Positions 9,205-18,128 of a stretch of DNA of 64,000 nt are shown here, one piece after another. The translations under genes were made by a program, and so were the position numbers. This DNA is from Streptomyces sp. TS71-3 (lineage in GTDB: Bacteria; Actinomycetota; Actinomycetes; Streptomycetales; Streptomycetaceae). Where the stretch lies: assembly GCF_018327685.1 (NCBI RefSeq), contig NZ_BNEL01000003.1, forward strand, positions 3,348,001 to 3,412,000. Direction: 5' to 3'. Under the pieces are notes generated by a model that did not search any database, was not told where the DNA came from, and worked only from the letters and a program-made list of their open reading frames with translations. How positions within the stretch are numbered: position 1 is the first letter of the stretch; each line of letters starts with the position of its first letter.

Positions 9205-9509
9205 CGGCCGCCCGCTTTGCGTACCGCCTCGATGAACCGGCGGGCACGTCCGTCCTCGCGCTGATCCGCGTCATCCCCCATGCTCAGCGTGTAGCGCGTG
9301 CCGTTCACCTCGGCCGAGGCGCTGTCACCCGACGAGAACCAGGACTTGCCCGCGCGCACCGCCTGCACCGGGGCACTGTCGATCTCGCTGCCGCGGCTGT
9401 TCAGCAGCTCCACCCGGCCGTCGTTGATGCGGACCTGGCCCGCTCGCGTCAGGGACCGCAACCGTTTGCCGATCCGAACACGCTCCGCCGTGAACTCCGG
9501 CTCCGCCAT
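9195..9509 (-). CDS. small conserved hypothetical protein, 104 residues
   Basis: Function not recognised. It is a soluble, basic, predicted mostly beta protein with alternating strands (QVRINDGRVELLNSRG, KSWFSSGDSASAEV, NGTRYTLSMG) that could form a small PH-like barrel, then a charged C-terminal helix (RRFIEAVRK). AAGGGGG lies just upstream of ATG 9509. The stop codon falls inside the last copy of the 16-bp tandem repeat, so the extreme C-terminus (GGRRP) has probably been shaped by the repeat. Codon use is normal, supporting a real gene. Confidence 0.65.
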   Translation of the reverse strand: MAEPEFTAERVRIGKRLRSLTRAGQVRINDGRVELLNSRGSEIDSAPVQAVRAGKSWFSSGDSASAEVNGTRYTLSMGDDADQREDGRARRFIEAVRKAGGRRP

Positions 9510-9859
9510 GATGCCCCCCTTGGGTACGAGGTGTGCGCCGGCCGGGTCCTGAGAGGACCGCGCCGACCAGGCTCACAACGCGACTGCCACCGGGAATGTT
9601 CCCGTATCAGCAGTGTGCCCGTCCCCGTGGCAGGGCGCCAGGGTGTACGCGGGCGGGCCGGGCGCACGTACCGGGAACGCTTGCGCCCTGGGGGCGCCCG
9701 CGACGCGCCAAGGCGCCCACCGGGTCCGGGCCGGTGCCGCTCGGCGGTCCATAGCGGCAGGTGAGAAGCGGTCGGCGGATGTCTATCATCGGGCCAGTCA
9801 CCAGGTCGTACGGGTGCCCGATCCGGACCGGCGGCCGATGCGACCCCAAGGAGCGACCG
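9510..9859. other. divergent intergenic region with a 14-bp palindrome
   Basis: The region separates the small minus-strand gene from the cysteine desulfhydrase-like gene. It contains the palindrome CGGGAATGTTCCCG at 9591-9604, a plausible operator. The downstream gene has a clear AAGGAG at 9848-9853. No gene is supported here. Confidence 0.5.
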
Positions 9860-11005
9860 GTGAGTGCCACCCACCCGCAAGCAAGCCCGGCCCTGACGGA
9901 CACCCTGGACGTCGACCGCAGCGACCCCGCCTACCGTGCCTGGCTGCGCGAGGCCGTCCGCAAGGTGCAGGCGGACGCGAACCGCTCCGCCGACACGCAC
10001 CTGCTGCGCTTCCCGCTGCCCGAGGCGTGGGGCATCGACCTCTACCTGAAGGACGAGTCCACCCACCCGACCGGCAGCCTCAAGCACCGCCTGGCCCGCT
10101 CGCTCTTCCTCTATGGCCTGTGCAACGGCTGGATCCGCCCCGGCCGGCCGGTCATCGAGGCCTCCAGCGGCTCGACCGCGGTCTCGGAGGCGTACTTCGC
10201 GGAGCTGATCGGAGTCCCCTTCATCGCGGTGATGCCCCGTACCACCAGCGCGGAGAAGTGCCGGCTCATCGAATTCCACGGCGCCACCTGCCACTTCGTG
10301 GACGACCCGCGCACCGTGTACGAGGAGGCCGGGGCCCTCGCGGCCCGGACCGGCGGCCACTACATGGACCAGTTCACGTACGCGGAGCGCGCCACCGACT
10401 GGCGCGGCAACAACAACATCGCCGAGTCGATCTACCGTCAGCTGGTGCTGGAGCGCTACCCGCAGCCGGCCTGGATCGTCGCCACGGCCGGCACCGGGGG
10501 CACCTCCGCCACCCTCGCCCGGTACGTGCACTACATGCAGTACGACACCCGCATCTGCGTCGCGGACCCGGAGAACTCCTGCTTCTTCGACGGCTGGACC
10601 AGCGGGGACGCGGACGTCACCTGCGAGCGCGGCTCCCGGATCGAGGGCATCGGCCGGCCCCGCATGGAGCCCAGTTTCGTCCCCGGAGCCATCGACCGGA
10701 TGATGAAGGTGCCGGACGCCGCCAGCGTCGCCGCCGTGCGCGCCCTGGAGCGGGCCATCGGGCGCAGGGCGGGCGGCTCCACGGGGACCGGGCTGTGGAG
10801 CGCGCTGAAGATCGTCGCGGAGATGGTCGCCGACGGCCGCACGGGCAGCGTCGTCACGCTCCTGTGCGACCCGGGCGACCGCTATCTCGACAAGTACTAC
10901 GCGGACGGCTGGCTGGCGGCACAGGGCCTCGACATCGCCCCGTACTCCGCCGCCATCGACTCACTGCTCACCTCGGGCACCTGGCCGGGCGGGGCCCACG
11001 GCTGA
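9860..11005 (+). CDS. PLP-dependent cysteine synthase/desulfhydrase family protein (Cds1-like)
   Basis: 381-residue fold-type II PLP enzyme. The Schiff-base lysine is Lys75 in TGSLKHR, the substrate loop is ASSGSTAVS (residues 101-109) and the phosphate-binding loop is the glycine-rich GTGGTSATL. The family resembles cysteine synthase but the longer form matches the mycobacterial L-cysteine desulfhydrase Cds1 (Rv3684), which releases H2S, pyruvate and ammonia from cysteine. GTG 9860 is chosen because AAGGAG sits six bases upstream; the frame is open to 9761. A DeoR-type repressor is convergent next door. Beta-replacement activity remains an alternative. Confidence 0.82.
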   Translation: MSATHPQASPALTDTLDVDRSDPAYRAWLREAVRKVQADANRSADTHLLRFPLPEAWGIDLYLKDESTHPTGSLKHRLARSLFLYGLCNGWIRPGRPVIEASSGSTAVSEAYFAELIGVPFIAVMPRTTSAEKCRLIEFHGATCHFVDDPRTVYEEAGALAARTGGHYMDQFTYAERATDWRGNNNIAESIYRQLVLERYPQPAWIVATAGTGGTSATLARYVHYMQYDTRICVADPENSCFFDGWTSGDADVTCERGSRIEGIGRPRMEPSFVPGAIDRMMKVPDAASVAAVRALERAIGRRAGGSTGTGLWSALKIVAEMVADGRTGSVVTLLCDPGDRYLDKYYADGWLAAQGLDIAPYSAAIDSLLTSGTWPGGAHG

Positions 11006-11035
11006 CCTCGGGCTGAGGGCGCCCGTATGGGGCAG

Positions 11036-11914
11036 TCAGCCGCCGGCGGCCATCTCCGCGGCTTCCCCCGGAACCGGGGAGCGGGACGGCTCGCCGACAT
11101 CCCCGGGAGCGCCCGCCACCACCAGCCGCCGCAACTGCTCGGAGACCTCCGCACGCGCCTCCTCGGGCAGGCCCGCGTCGGTGACCAGGGTGTCCACCTG
11201 GGAGAGCGCCGCGAACGAACTGAGACCCACGGTGCCCCACTTGGTGTGGTCGGCGACGACCACCACGCGGCGGGCGGAGCCCACCAGGCGCCTGTTCGTC
11301 TCCGCCTCCGCCAGATTCGGCGTGGACAGGCCCGCCTGCACGGATATGCCGTGCACGCCGAGGAAGAGCATGTCGAAGTGGAGCTCTCCGATGGCGCGGT
11401 CGGCGACCGGGCCCACCAGCGAGTCCGAGGGGGTGCGCACCCCGCCGGTGAGCACGACCGTAGCCGCGCCCTGGCGCTGGCCGGCCGTGCCCTGCGCCGA
11501 GTGGAACACGTCCGCCACCCGCACCGAATTCGTCACCACCGTCAGATCCGGCACGTCCAGCAGGTGGTGGGCGAGCGCGAACGTCGTCGTGCCGCCGGAC
11601 AGGGCGATGGCCGTGCCCGGCTGGACCAGGGCCGCGGCGGCCTTGGCGATGTCCTCCTTGGCCGTCAGCTCCAGACCCGACTTGGCCTCGAAGCCCGGCT
11701 CATGGGTGCTGGCCTCCATCACGGGGACCGCACCGCCGTGCACCTTCTCCAGGACCCCCTGGCGGGCCAGCGCGTCCAGGTCCCGGCGGACCGTCATGTC
11801 GGAGACGCCGAGTCTCCTGGTGAGCTCGTTGACACGCACGCCGCCGCGGCGCCGCACCTCGTCCAGGATCAGGGCGCGGCGCTGCTCGGCCAGCAGGTTC
11901 TGGGTCTCGCTCAC
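11036..11914 (-). CDS. DeoR family transcriptional regulator
   Basis: 292-residue repressor. The DeoR helix-turn-helix is at residues 10-60, including the diagnostic VSDMTVRRDLDAL, followed by the DeoRC sensor domain (residues 77-235) with SGGTTTFALA and the FLGVHGIS / VVVADHTKWG strands of the phosphosugar-isomerase-like fold. These proteins bind phosphorylated sugars. GTG 11914 is preferred: GAGAGGA lies ten bases upstream, and the open frame to 11989 is unlike the family. It is convergent with the cysteine desulfhydrase-like gene and no sugar operon is adjacent. Confidence 0.88.
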   Translation of the reverse strand: MSETQNLLAEQRRALILDEVRRRGGVRVNELTRRLGVSDMTVRRDLDALARQGVLEKVHGGAVPVMEASTHEPGFEAKSGLELTAKEDIAKAAAALVQPGTAIALSGGTTTFALAHHLLDVPDLTVVTNSVRVADVFHSAQGTAGQRQGAATVVLTGGVRTPSDSLVGPVADRAIGELHFDMLFLGVHGISVQAGLSTPNLAEAETNRRLVGSARRVVVVADHTKWGTVGLSSFAALSQVDTLVTDAGLPEEARAEVSEQLRRLVVAGAPGDVGEPSRSPVPGEAAEMAAGG

Positions 11915-12238
11915 GCCGCTGGGGTCCTCTCGCCGAGCCGTGTGCCGTCTTCGTTCACCTTGCTGCCATTCGCCGTGGATCCGACGCAATCCGCCGTTCA
12001 GGATCTCTCATCCTCGCACGCTCCACCGACAACCGCGCCGCCCGGCCGCCGCGGCCCCGCCCGGACCGCGCACGCCGGCGTGGCCCTGGCGCCCGGACAC
12101 CGCGCCCGGCGCCCGCCGGGGCGGGCCAACTGCCCAACCCACCGGGGGAGATCGCGTGTCGGAGGTGTACCCGGCGACGGCGGGCAGGGATCCTTGACGG
12201 GACATCGCACATACGTGGGACCAGGGGGAAGCACGACG
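11915..12238. other. divergent intergenic region
   Basis: The region holds the promoters of the DeoR gene (minus) and the large membrane protein gene (plus). A TTGACG at about 12194 could be a -35 element for the rightward gene, with AGGGGGA as its ribosome binding site near 12223. No additional gene is supported. Confidence 0.4.
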
Positions 12239-14674
12239 GTGGAAGCCACGAAAGGGCCCACGACGGGCGGCCGCGCGCCCTCGGACGGAACCGCCCTGGA
12301 ACTCCTGGTGCACGGGGTGGGCGGCACCACCCCCGAGGAGATGCTCGACGACCCCCGTACCGTCCGCGTCACCGGCGACGAGACCGCCGCCGTCTACCGC
12401 AGGGCCGACGACGCCGACGCGGAGCGGCGCCCCGAGGCGTACCGCGACAAGCCCGTCCCCGAGGCGTACGTGTGGTCCAACCTCACCTCGGGCAACGCCT
12501 CACGCGCGCTGTGGCTGTTCCTGCTGCCGTTCATGGTGGTCAACCTGGCCCACTGGATGCGCCCTAGGACGCGCCGCAGCCGCAGCAGGGCGATCGGCGC
12601 GTACGGCCTGCTGGTGCGGCTCACCGGCCTCACCCTCACCGTGGTGCTCGTCGCCGCCGCCTGCGAGGTCGCCCTCGACCTCGCCGTCTGGCAGTGCGCC
12701 GGCACGCGCGCGTGCGCCGAAGACCACTCATGGCTGAAGTTCCTCTCACCCGAGCTGTTCCACCACGGCTGGTGGACCCAGCCCGGCCGACGCCTCGCCC
12801 TCGGCGCCCTGGCGCCCACGTCCCTCATGGCACTCCTGTGGTACCTCTCGCACCGCACCTGGAGCACCTACGAGTCCGCTCAGCCGATGCCGCGCGGAGA
12901 CGAACCGGAGGAGGACGGGCACACCGCCCTCGGCCGGCCCGGCTTCTGGTACGGGCGGCGCCTGGTGGCGAGGCTGCGTGCCGCGCACACCGCCGCCGGC
13001 CTGCTCACCATCGCCGCTGCCGTCGGCACCTCCGCCGCCCGCTTCGACCGTGCCGCCGGCGGCCCCGCGGTCCTGGACGTCCTGGGCCGGGTGCTGGACG
13101 GGCTGCTGATCGCCGGCGGCTGCTTCGTCGTCTGGGTGGTCGCCCGCCGGGGCCGCAGCGAGCGCCGGCTCGACTCCGAGCTCGACCGGGCCCTGGTGCG
13201 CCGGCTGCCGCTGGTCTCGCTGGGCCTGCTCGTCCTCACCCTGGTGTACGCCGGCTGGTCCCGGCCCGGCTGGGAGTCGGGCGGCCGGCTTCCCGGCGAC
13301 GCCACCTTCGGCGGCATCGCCCTCGTCCAGGGGGCGCTGGTGGTGGCGCTCGCGGTGGTCGCCCGCGCGCTGCACCGCGGCTCGCCCGACACCCGCACCG
13401 TGCTCCACGGGCTCGGCGGCCCCGCGGTCGCCATGCTCGCCTGCGCGCTCGGCGGGGTGATGACCGGTGGCGTGGCCCAGCGCGTCGCCGACTGGGTGGA
13501 CGGTTCGGGCAGCCCGGGCGCCGGCGGCTCCATCCCCGGGCCACCGGTGCTGCTGACCTGGCAGGCCTCGGTGATCCCGCCGCTCCTCGTGATGCTGCTG
13601 GTGCTCGCCGGCTGGCTCGCCGTCCACACCTTCGTACGCACCCGGCGGGGTCTGGCACAGGTGCGGGCCGACTACCCGGAAGAGCCGGCGGACGGGGCAC
13701 GCGCCCGCCAGATCGCCGCCACCCGCGCCCGCGCCGCCCTCACCGACCGGGCGCCGCTCGCCGTCGGCCTGATCTCCGCCGTCACGCTGCTGCTGGGCGC
13801 GGGAGCGCTCGCCGGCTCATGGGGCACCGGAGAGGTGCCCAGCCGCGCCGCCGAGGGGACGTGGGCCCTGCTGGACGGCGCCGCGCAGGTGGCGCAGGCG
13901 CTCGGCTCCTGGCTGATCGGGTTCGGTTCCATCCTCTTCGTCACCTGGGGCCGCCGCGCCTACAAGGACGTCTCAGCCCGGCGCACGATAGGGATCCTGT
14001 GGGATGTCGGCACCTTCTGGCCGCGCGCCGCTCACCCCTTCGCGCCGCCCTGCTACGCCGAGCGCGCGGTACCCGACCTCACCTGGCGCATGGCCACCTG
14101 GACGCGCGCCACCGGCGGGCGCCTGGTGCTGTCCGGGCACTCGCAGGGCAGCGTGCTCGCTGCCGCGGCGGCGTGGCAGCTGAAGCCCTCGATGCGGGGC
14201 CGGGTGGGGCTGCTCACCTACGGATCGCCTCTGGAGCGCCTCTACGGACGCTGGTTCCCGGCCTACTTCGGTCCCGAGGCCCTCGAAGGGCTGCACCACG
14301 AGGTGGTCTGCTGGCGCAATCTCCACCGTGCCACCGACCCCATCGGCGGTCCCGTGCGGCTGCCCGGCGAGGAGGGCACGCGGGTCGACGCGCCGGCCTT
14401 CAAGGACCCGCTGGCCTTCGGGCGCACCGAGCTGCATCCGCTGCCGGCGCCGATCCTCGGGCACGGCGACTACCAGGCCGACCCCGCCTTCGCACGGGAG
14501 CGCAGCGCGCTGCTGGCGCGCCTGCGACCCGCCGTGCCCGGCCAGCGCCCGGGTTCCGGGGGCCGGGCCGTGGACGTCGGCGGGGTGGCCGCGGCCACCG
14601 GCGGCGACCGCCGCAAGCAGCCCGGCAAGCCGGGGAAGGGCGGTCAGGGGAGCTCGGGCAGGTCCTCGGGGTAG
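12239..14674 (+). CDS. large integral membrane protein with split alpha/beta-hydrolase motifs
   Basis: 811 residues, family not named. The N-terminus carries LLVHGVGGTTPEEM (about residues 20-33), which looks like the first strand and oxyanion loop of a lipase. It is followed by about eight membrane helices (near 85-105, 120-145, 180-200, 250-340, 370-400, 440-465 and 510-570). Near residue 630 is a nucleophile elbow GHSQGS, followed by YGSPLERLYGRWFP and HPLPAPILGHGDY, which could supply the acid and His. So the hydrolase seems to have a membrane domain inserted between its oxyanion strand and its serine. GTG 12239 has AGGGGGA upstream. The 3' end overlaps the convergent gene by 31 bases. 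Confidence 0.7.
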   Translation: MEATKGPTTGGRAPSDGTALELLVHGVGGTTPEEMLDDPRTVRVTGDETAAVYRRADDADAERRPEAYRDKPVPEAYVWSNLTSGNASRALWLFLLPFMVVNLAHWMRPRTRRSRSRAIGAYGLLVRLTGLTLTVVLVAAACEVALDLAVWQCAGTRACAEDHSWLKFLSPELFHHGWWTQPGRRLALGALAPTSLMALLWYLSHRTWSTYESAQPMPRGDEPEEDGHTALGRPGFWYGRRLVARLRAAHTAAGLLTIAAAVGTSAARFDRAAGGPAVLDVLGRVLDGLLIAGGCFVVWVVARRGRSERRLDSELDRALVRRLPLVSLGLLVLTLVYAGWSRPGWESGGRLPGDATFGGIALVQGALVVALAVVARALHRGSPDTRTVLHGLGGPAVAMLACALGGVMTGGVAQRVADWVDGSGSPGAGGSIPGPPVLLTWQASVIPPLLVMLLVLAGWLAVHTFVRTRRGLAQVRADYPEEPADGARARQIAATRARAALTDRAPLAVGLISAVTLLLGAGALAGSWGTGEVPSRAAEGTWALLDGAAQVAQALGSWLIGFGSILFVTWGRRAYKDVSARRTIGILWDVGTFWPRAAHPFAPPCYAERAVPDLTWRMATWTRATGGRLVLSGHSQGSVLAAAAAWQLKPSMRGRVGLLTYGSPLERLYGRWFPAYFGPEALEGLHHEVVCWRNLHRATDPIGGPVRLPGEEGTRVDAPAFKDPLAFGRTELHPLPAPILGHGDYQADPAFARERSALLARLRPAVPGQRPGSGGRAVDVGGVAAATGGDRRKQPGKPGKGGQGSSGRSSG

Positions 14675-17097
14675 AGCAGCGTCAGGTCGTCCGTGCTCGT
14701 CTCGGCCAGCTGGGCGACCCGGCCGGCGTGCCGCTCGACCATGGCCTCGAAGGTCTGCCGTGCCGTGCGGCCGTTGCCGAAGCCGGGACCCTTGGGCAGC
14801 TCGGTGAAGTACTTCAGCAGGGCCTCGCCGGTGGCCGGGCCGAGCCGGTACTCCTGCTCGGCCGTCTGCTGCTCCACGATCTTCAGCAGCTCCGCGGGCG
14901 TGTAGTCGCCGAAGGTGATGGTCCGGGAGAAGCGGGACGCCACACCGGGGTTGACCGACAGGAACCGCTCCATCTCGGCCGTGTAGCCGGCGACGATCAC
15001 CACCACCGCGTCCCGGTGGTCCTCCATCAGCTTCACCAGCGTGTCGATGGCCTCCCGGCCGAAGTCACGGCCGGAGTCCTCCGGGGACAGGGCGTACGCC
15101 TCGTCGATGAAGAGCACCCCGCCGCGGGCCCGCTCGAAGGCCTCCTGGGTGCGGATGGCGGTGGAGCCGATGTGCTCGCCGACCAGGTCGACCCGGGACA
15201 CCTCCACCAGATGGCCCTTCTCCAGCACGGCGAGCGAGGCGAGGATCTCGCCGTACAGCCGGGCCACGGTGGTCTTGCCGGTGCCCGGGGAGCCGGTGAA
15301 GACCAGGTGGCGGCGGACCGAGGCCGCCTTGAGGCCGGCCTGCTGCCTGCGCCGGCCCACCTCGATCATGTCGGTGAGGGCCCGCACCTCGCGTTTGACG
15401 CTCTCCAGACCCACCAGGGCGTCCAGCTCGCCCAGCACGTCCTTGGAGTCGCGCACCGGCTGCTCGACGACCTCCGGCGATGCCGCCGGGGCGGAGGGGA
15501 AGGGCTGCTGCTCCGCCGTGCGCTGGGCGGGAATCTGGCCGAGCAGCCCGGCCTGGGGCGCCGCCGGCTGGAGGGCGGTCTCGGGTATCGCGGTCCTGGC
15601 ACCGGCGCTCTCGTCGCTCGTGCAGTCCTCGACGGCGGGCCCGGTGCCGGCGCCCTGACCCGCGGGGGCCTCCGCGAACTCGTAGCCGCCGCGGGCACAG
15701 CGCTCCGTGCGGCACTTGCGCAGGGTGGAGCGGCAGCCGTCTATGACGTGGAAGCCGTATCCGGCGCCGTCGGTCACCCGGCAGTTGAGGAAGTTGCCGC
15801 GGCCACCCGCGGAGACGTAGCAGCCGGCTTCCGCGGCCGAGGTGATGGTGCAGCGCTCGACGCTGGGGTCGGCGCCCTTGGTGACGATGACACCGGTCTG
15901 GATGCCGTCGATCGTGCATCCGGAGAGGGTGCCGCCGCTGCCGTGGTCGCGGAACCAGGCGCCCGTGGCGGCGTCGCGGATACGGCAGTCGTCGAGTTGG
16001 ACGGTGGCGCCGTCGCTCACCGACACCGCGGTGTTGCGGACCTGCGCGAGGTCGCTGTCGACGACGTCGACCCGGGAGCCGCGGTCGAGCACGAACAGCG
16101 CGTCCGGCACGTCGTGCACCCGGCAGGCGTCCAGCACGGCCGTCGCGCCGTCGCTGACCCACACCGCCGGGTAGTCGCCCGTGCTCTCGTGGATCTCGCA
16201 CTGGTTGGCGTCGACACGGGTGCCCGGGTCCCACACCGACAGGCCGTTGCGGCCGAAGCGGTGCACCGTGGAGCGGGTCAGCGTGAGCACCGAGCGGGAC
16301 CGCAGGTCCACGGCGTTCTCGGGGACGTCGTGGATGCGGCAGTCGGCGAGGGTGAGCACCGCGTCGGTGTCGAGGGTGACGCCGTCGGCCGTCGTGCGGT
16401 GCACGTCGCAGTCGGTGAGGTACGCCCCGGCGCGGCCGGTGACCTGCACACCGCTGCCCTTGATCTCGTACACCTCGCAGCCGACCGCCTCCAGGCCGGT
16501 GTGCTCGCCGGTCGCGGACAGGCCGGCGCCCGACGTGTGGTGCACTCGGCAGCGTTCAAGGCGCGGATGCGCCCCCGAGCGTGCCGCCACGCCCGCCTGG
16601 CCGGCCGCGACCACCTCGCACTCCTCGAACAACCCGCCCGCCTCGTCGAGCACGGCGATGCCGACGCCCGCGGGGTTGTCGACCGTGCACTTGCGGACGG
16701 TGGGGCGCGCGGCGCTCCCGCGCACCTCGATGCCGCTCGCTGAACGGGTGGCGATCCGCAGCCCGGACAGGGTGGGCGTGCCGTCCTCCACCAGCAGCGC
16801 GGGGGCCGCCGCGTCCTGGCCCTCCACCTGGAGGTCCTGGACCACCGCGGAGGCGCGCAGGGTCAGCGGCACACCGTCCACCGGTGCGATGCGCACCGAG
16901 CCGGGGGACCCCTCGGGACCGCGCAGCGTCACCGCGCGCTCCACCACGAGGTTCTCTCTGTACGTTCCGGCGGCGATGGTGAGGACGTCACCGTCCACCG
17001 CGGCCTCCAGGGCAGCTGTGAGAGAGGCGTATTCGCCCGCGCGGCGCCGCCACCTCGATGTGCCGGTGTGCGTCACCTGGACCGTGCCCTGTGCCAT
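14644..17097 (-). CDS. right-handed beta-helix repeat protein fused to an AAA+ ATPase (CbbX/EccA-like)
   Basis: 817 residues. Residues 15-480 are a right-handed parallel beta-helix with repeating turns of about 22-24 residues (e.g. DCRIHDVPENAVDL, ACRVHDVPDALFVL), rich in Cys, Asp and Val. A Pro/Ala/Gln linker (about 490-540) follows. The C-terminal 270 residues are an AAA+ ATPase of the CbbX/SpoVK/EccA type: LVGLESVKREV, Walker A GSPGTGKTT near 601, Walker B GVLFIDEA near 657, sensor and arginine-finger region SRFSRTITF. The ATPase probably remodels a partner while the beta-helix binds a polymer or protein. ATG 17097 has GGTGGGGGA upstream; no signal peptide, so cytoplasmic. Confidence 0.85.
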   Translation of the reverse strand: MAQGTVQVTHTGTSRWRRRAGEYASLTAALEAAVDGDVLTIAAGTYRENLVVERAVTLRGPEGSPGSVRIAPVDGVPLTLRASAVVQDLQVEGQDAAAPALLVEDGTPTLSGLRIATRSASGIEVRGSAARPTVRKCTVDNPAGVGIAVLDEAGGLFEECEVVAAGQAGVAARSGAHPRLERCRVHHTSGAGLSATGEHTGLEAVGCEVYEIKGSGVQVTGRAGAYLTDCDVHRTTADGVTLDTDAVLTLADCRIHDVPENAVDLRSRSVLTLTRSTVHRFGRNGLSVWDPGTRVDANQCEIHESTGDYPAVWVSDGATAVLDACRVHDVPDALFVLDRGSRVDVVDSDLAQVRNTAVSVSDGATVQLDDCRIRDAATGAWFRDHGSGGTLSGCTIDGIQTGVIVTKGADPSVERCTITSAAEAGCYVSAGGRGNFLNCRVTDGAGYGFHVIDGCRSTLRKCRTERCARGGYEFAEAPAGQGAGTGPAVEDCTSDESAGARTAIPETALQPAAPQAGLLGQIPAQRTAEQQPFPSAPAASPEVVEQPVRDSKDVLGELDALVGLESVKREVRALTDMIEVGRRRQQAGLKAASVRRHLVFTGSPGTGKTTVARLYGEILASLAVLEKGHLVEVSRVDLVGEHIGSTAIRTQEAFERARGGVLFIDEAYALSPEDSGRDFGREAIDTLVKLMEDHRDAVVVIVAGYTAEMERFLSVNPGVASRFSRTITFGDYTPAELLKIVEQQTAEQEYRLGPATGEALLKYFTELPKGPGFGNGRTARQTFEAMVERHAGRVAQLAETSTDDLTLLYPEDLPELP

Positions 17098-17218
17098 GCG
17101 GTGTTCTGTCCCCCACCTCGTGGTTCTGTCGGCGAAGAGCGCCGGGGAAGTGCCGTGGAGCCGGCCGGCTCCACGGTAGCGCGTGTACAGCGGGGGAGTT
17201 GACCCAGTCGGGGGTCCC

Positions 17219-17824
17219 TCAGCTTCCGGTGCCCGTCCTGCCCCAGTCCGGGCCGGACTTCTCCCAGGCGCGGTCCCACCGTGCGTACCTGCGGCGGACC
17301 ATGCGCCACAGGACCACCCTCCGGCCGCCCTCCACCAGCGTGGCGAAGGCCGCCGCGGCGCCGAAGCCCGCCAGCGCGGCATGGGTGCTCGCGGTGAGCG
17401 GGTCCAGCGGGCGCGGGAGGATCGTGCCCTGCCGGTCGACCCACACCGGGAAGTGGTCACCGGGGCGGGGACTCTGCAGGTCGGTGACGACGGGGCCGGT
17501 GTGCGCACTGCTGTCGGGCGCCCGCCAGTCGGCGATCACCCGGCTGTGGGCGTCCCGCGCGGCCACCGTCTCGGGATCGGGGTCCGCGGCGGACCTGCGG
17601 ACCGTTCGCACCACCACGGCCGTCGTCACATGGCGCTCCACATGCTGCTGGTGAACCGATCGCAGCAGGGCCTGCTCGCTCAGTGCCCCCGTCATCACTC
17701 CGACGACCGGGGCGGCTGCGGCGATCAGTACCGCGGCAGTCAGCGCCACCCAGGATTCGAGGAGATCAGTCGTCCGGCGCAGCGGATTGTGCCGCCAACG
17801 CCAGAGCCCGACGATCGCTCGCAC
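17219..17824 (-). CDS. Rv1733c-family membrane protein
   Basis: 201 residues with the actinobacterial Rv1733c-type layout: a basic N-terminus (WRWRHNPLRR), a first membrane helix (about residues 25-47), a roughly 80-residue extracytoplasmic domain with a GDHFPVWVDRQG strand, a second helix (about 140-165) and a basic cytoplasmic tail. The M. tuberculosis homologue is a DosR-regulon membrane antigen of unknown function. GTG 17824 is favoured because AAGGGGG sits seven bases upstream. A second family member lies at 47642-48271 in the dormancy-type cluster of this window. Confidence 0.78.
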   Translation of the reverse strand: MRAIVGLWRWRHNPLRRTTDLLESWVALTAAVLIAAAAPVVGVMTGALSEQALLRSVHQQHVERHVTTAVVVRTVRRSAADPDPETVAARDAHSRVIADWRAPDSSAHTGPVVTDLQSPRPGDHFPVWVDRQGTILPRPLDPLTASTHAALAGFGAAAAFATLVEGGRRVVLWRMVRRRYARWDRAWEKSGPDWGRTGTGS

Positions 17825-18128
17825 AGCCCAGCACCCCCTTTCGTGTCCGTCTTGGCCTCTAACGGCACGGTCCACACATGTATGGCATGAAGCGAGAGCC
17901 AGATCACGCTCTCGCCGCCATTCTGCCGAGACGCACCGCGGGCGTCTCGCCCCCGTTCCGTGAACGACCGCGCCGGGCCGACGGGTTCCCGAGCACCCCG
18001 AGGCTATGCGAGTGCTTCCGGGGCGCGTTGGGAACCGGCAGGTGGGCGGGCCGCCGTGGTCGGACAGATGGCCGGATAGATGGCCGGATCCAACTACGTG
18101 GAGGGCGGTCGGGGGGCCGGGTGGGGGT
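17825..18128. other. intergenic region with two hairpins
   Basis: No gene is supported. It contains two inverted repeats (17892-17915 and 17927-17949) and a short direct repeat AGATGGCCGGAT twice near 18066-18089. The hairpins lie downstream of the MOSC gene on the minus strand and may end its transcript. Confidence 0.45.
17927..17949 (-). terminator. possible terminator hairpin downstream of the MOSC gene
   Basis: Perfect 8-bp stem CGAGACGC / GCGTCTCG with a 7-base loop. A second 7-bp hairpin (GCGAGAG / CTCTCGC) lies at 17892-17915. There is no strong T-run, so termination is only probable. Confidence 0.35.

Noticed and set aside
8737..9264. 175-codon plus-strand frame through the 16-bp repeat
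   Set aside because: Arg/Pro-rich, no family resemblance, wrong codon bias, and it overlaps the better-supported minus-strand gene.
9082..9264. 60-codon plus-strand frame with GGGAGGGG upstream
   Set aside because: Good ribosome-binding-like sequence, but the product is the repeat read in shifting frames and overlaps a real gene on the other strand.
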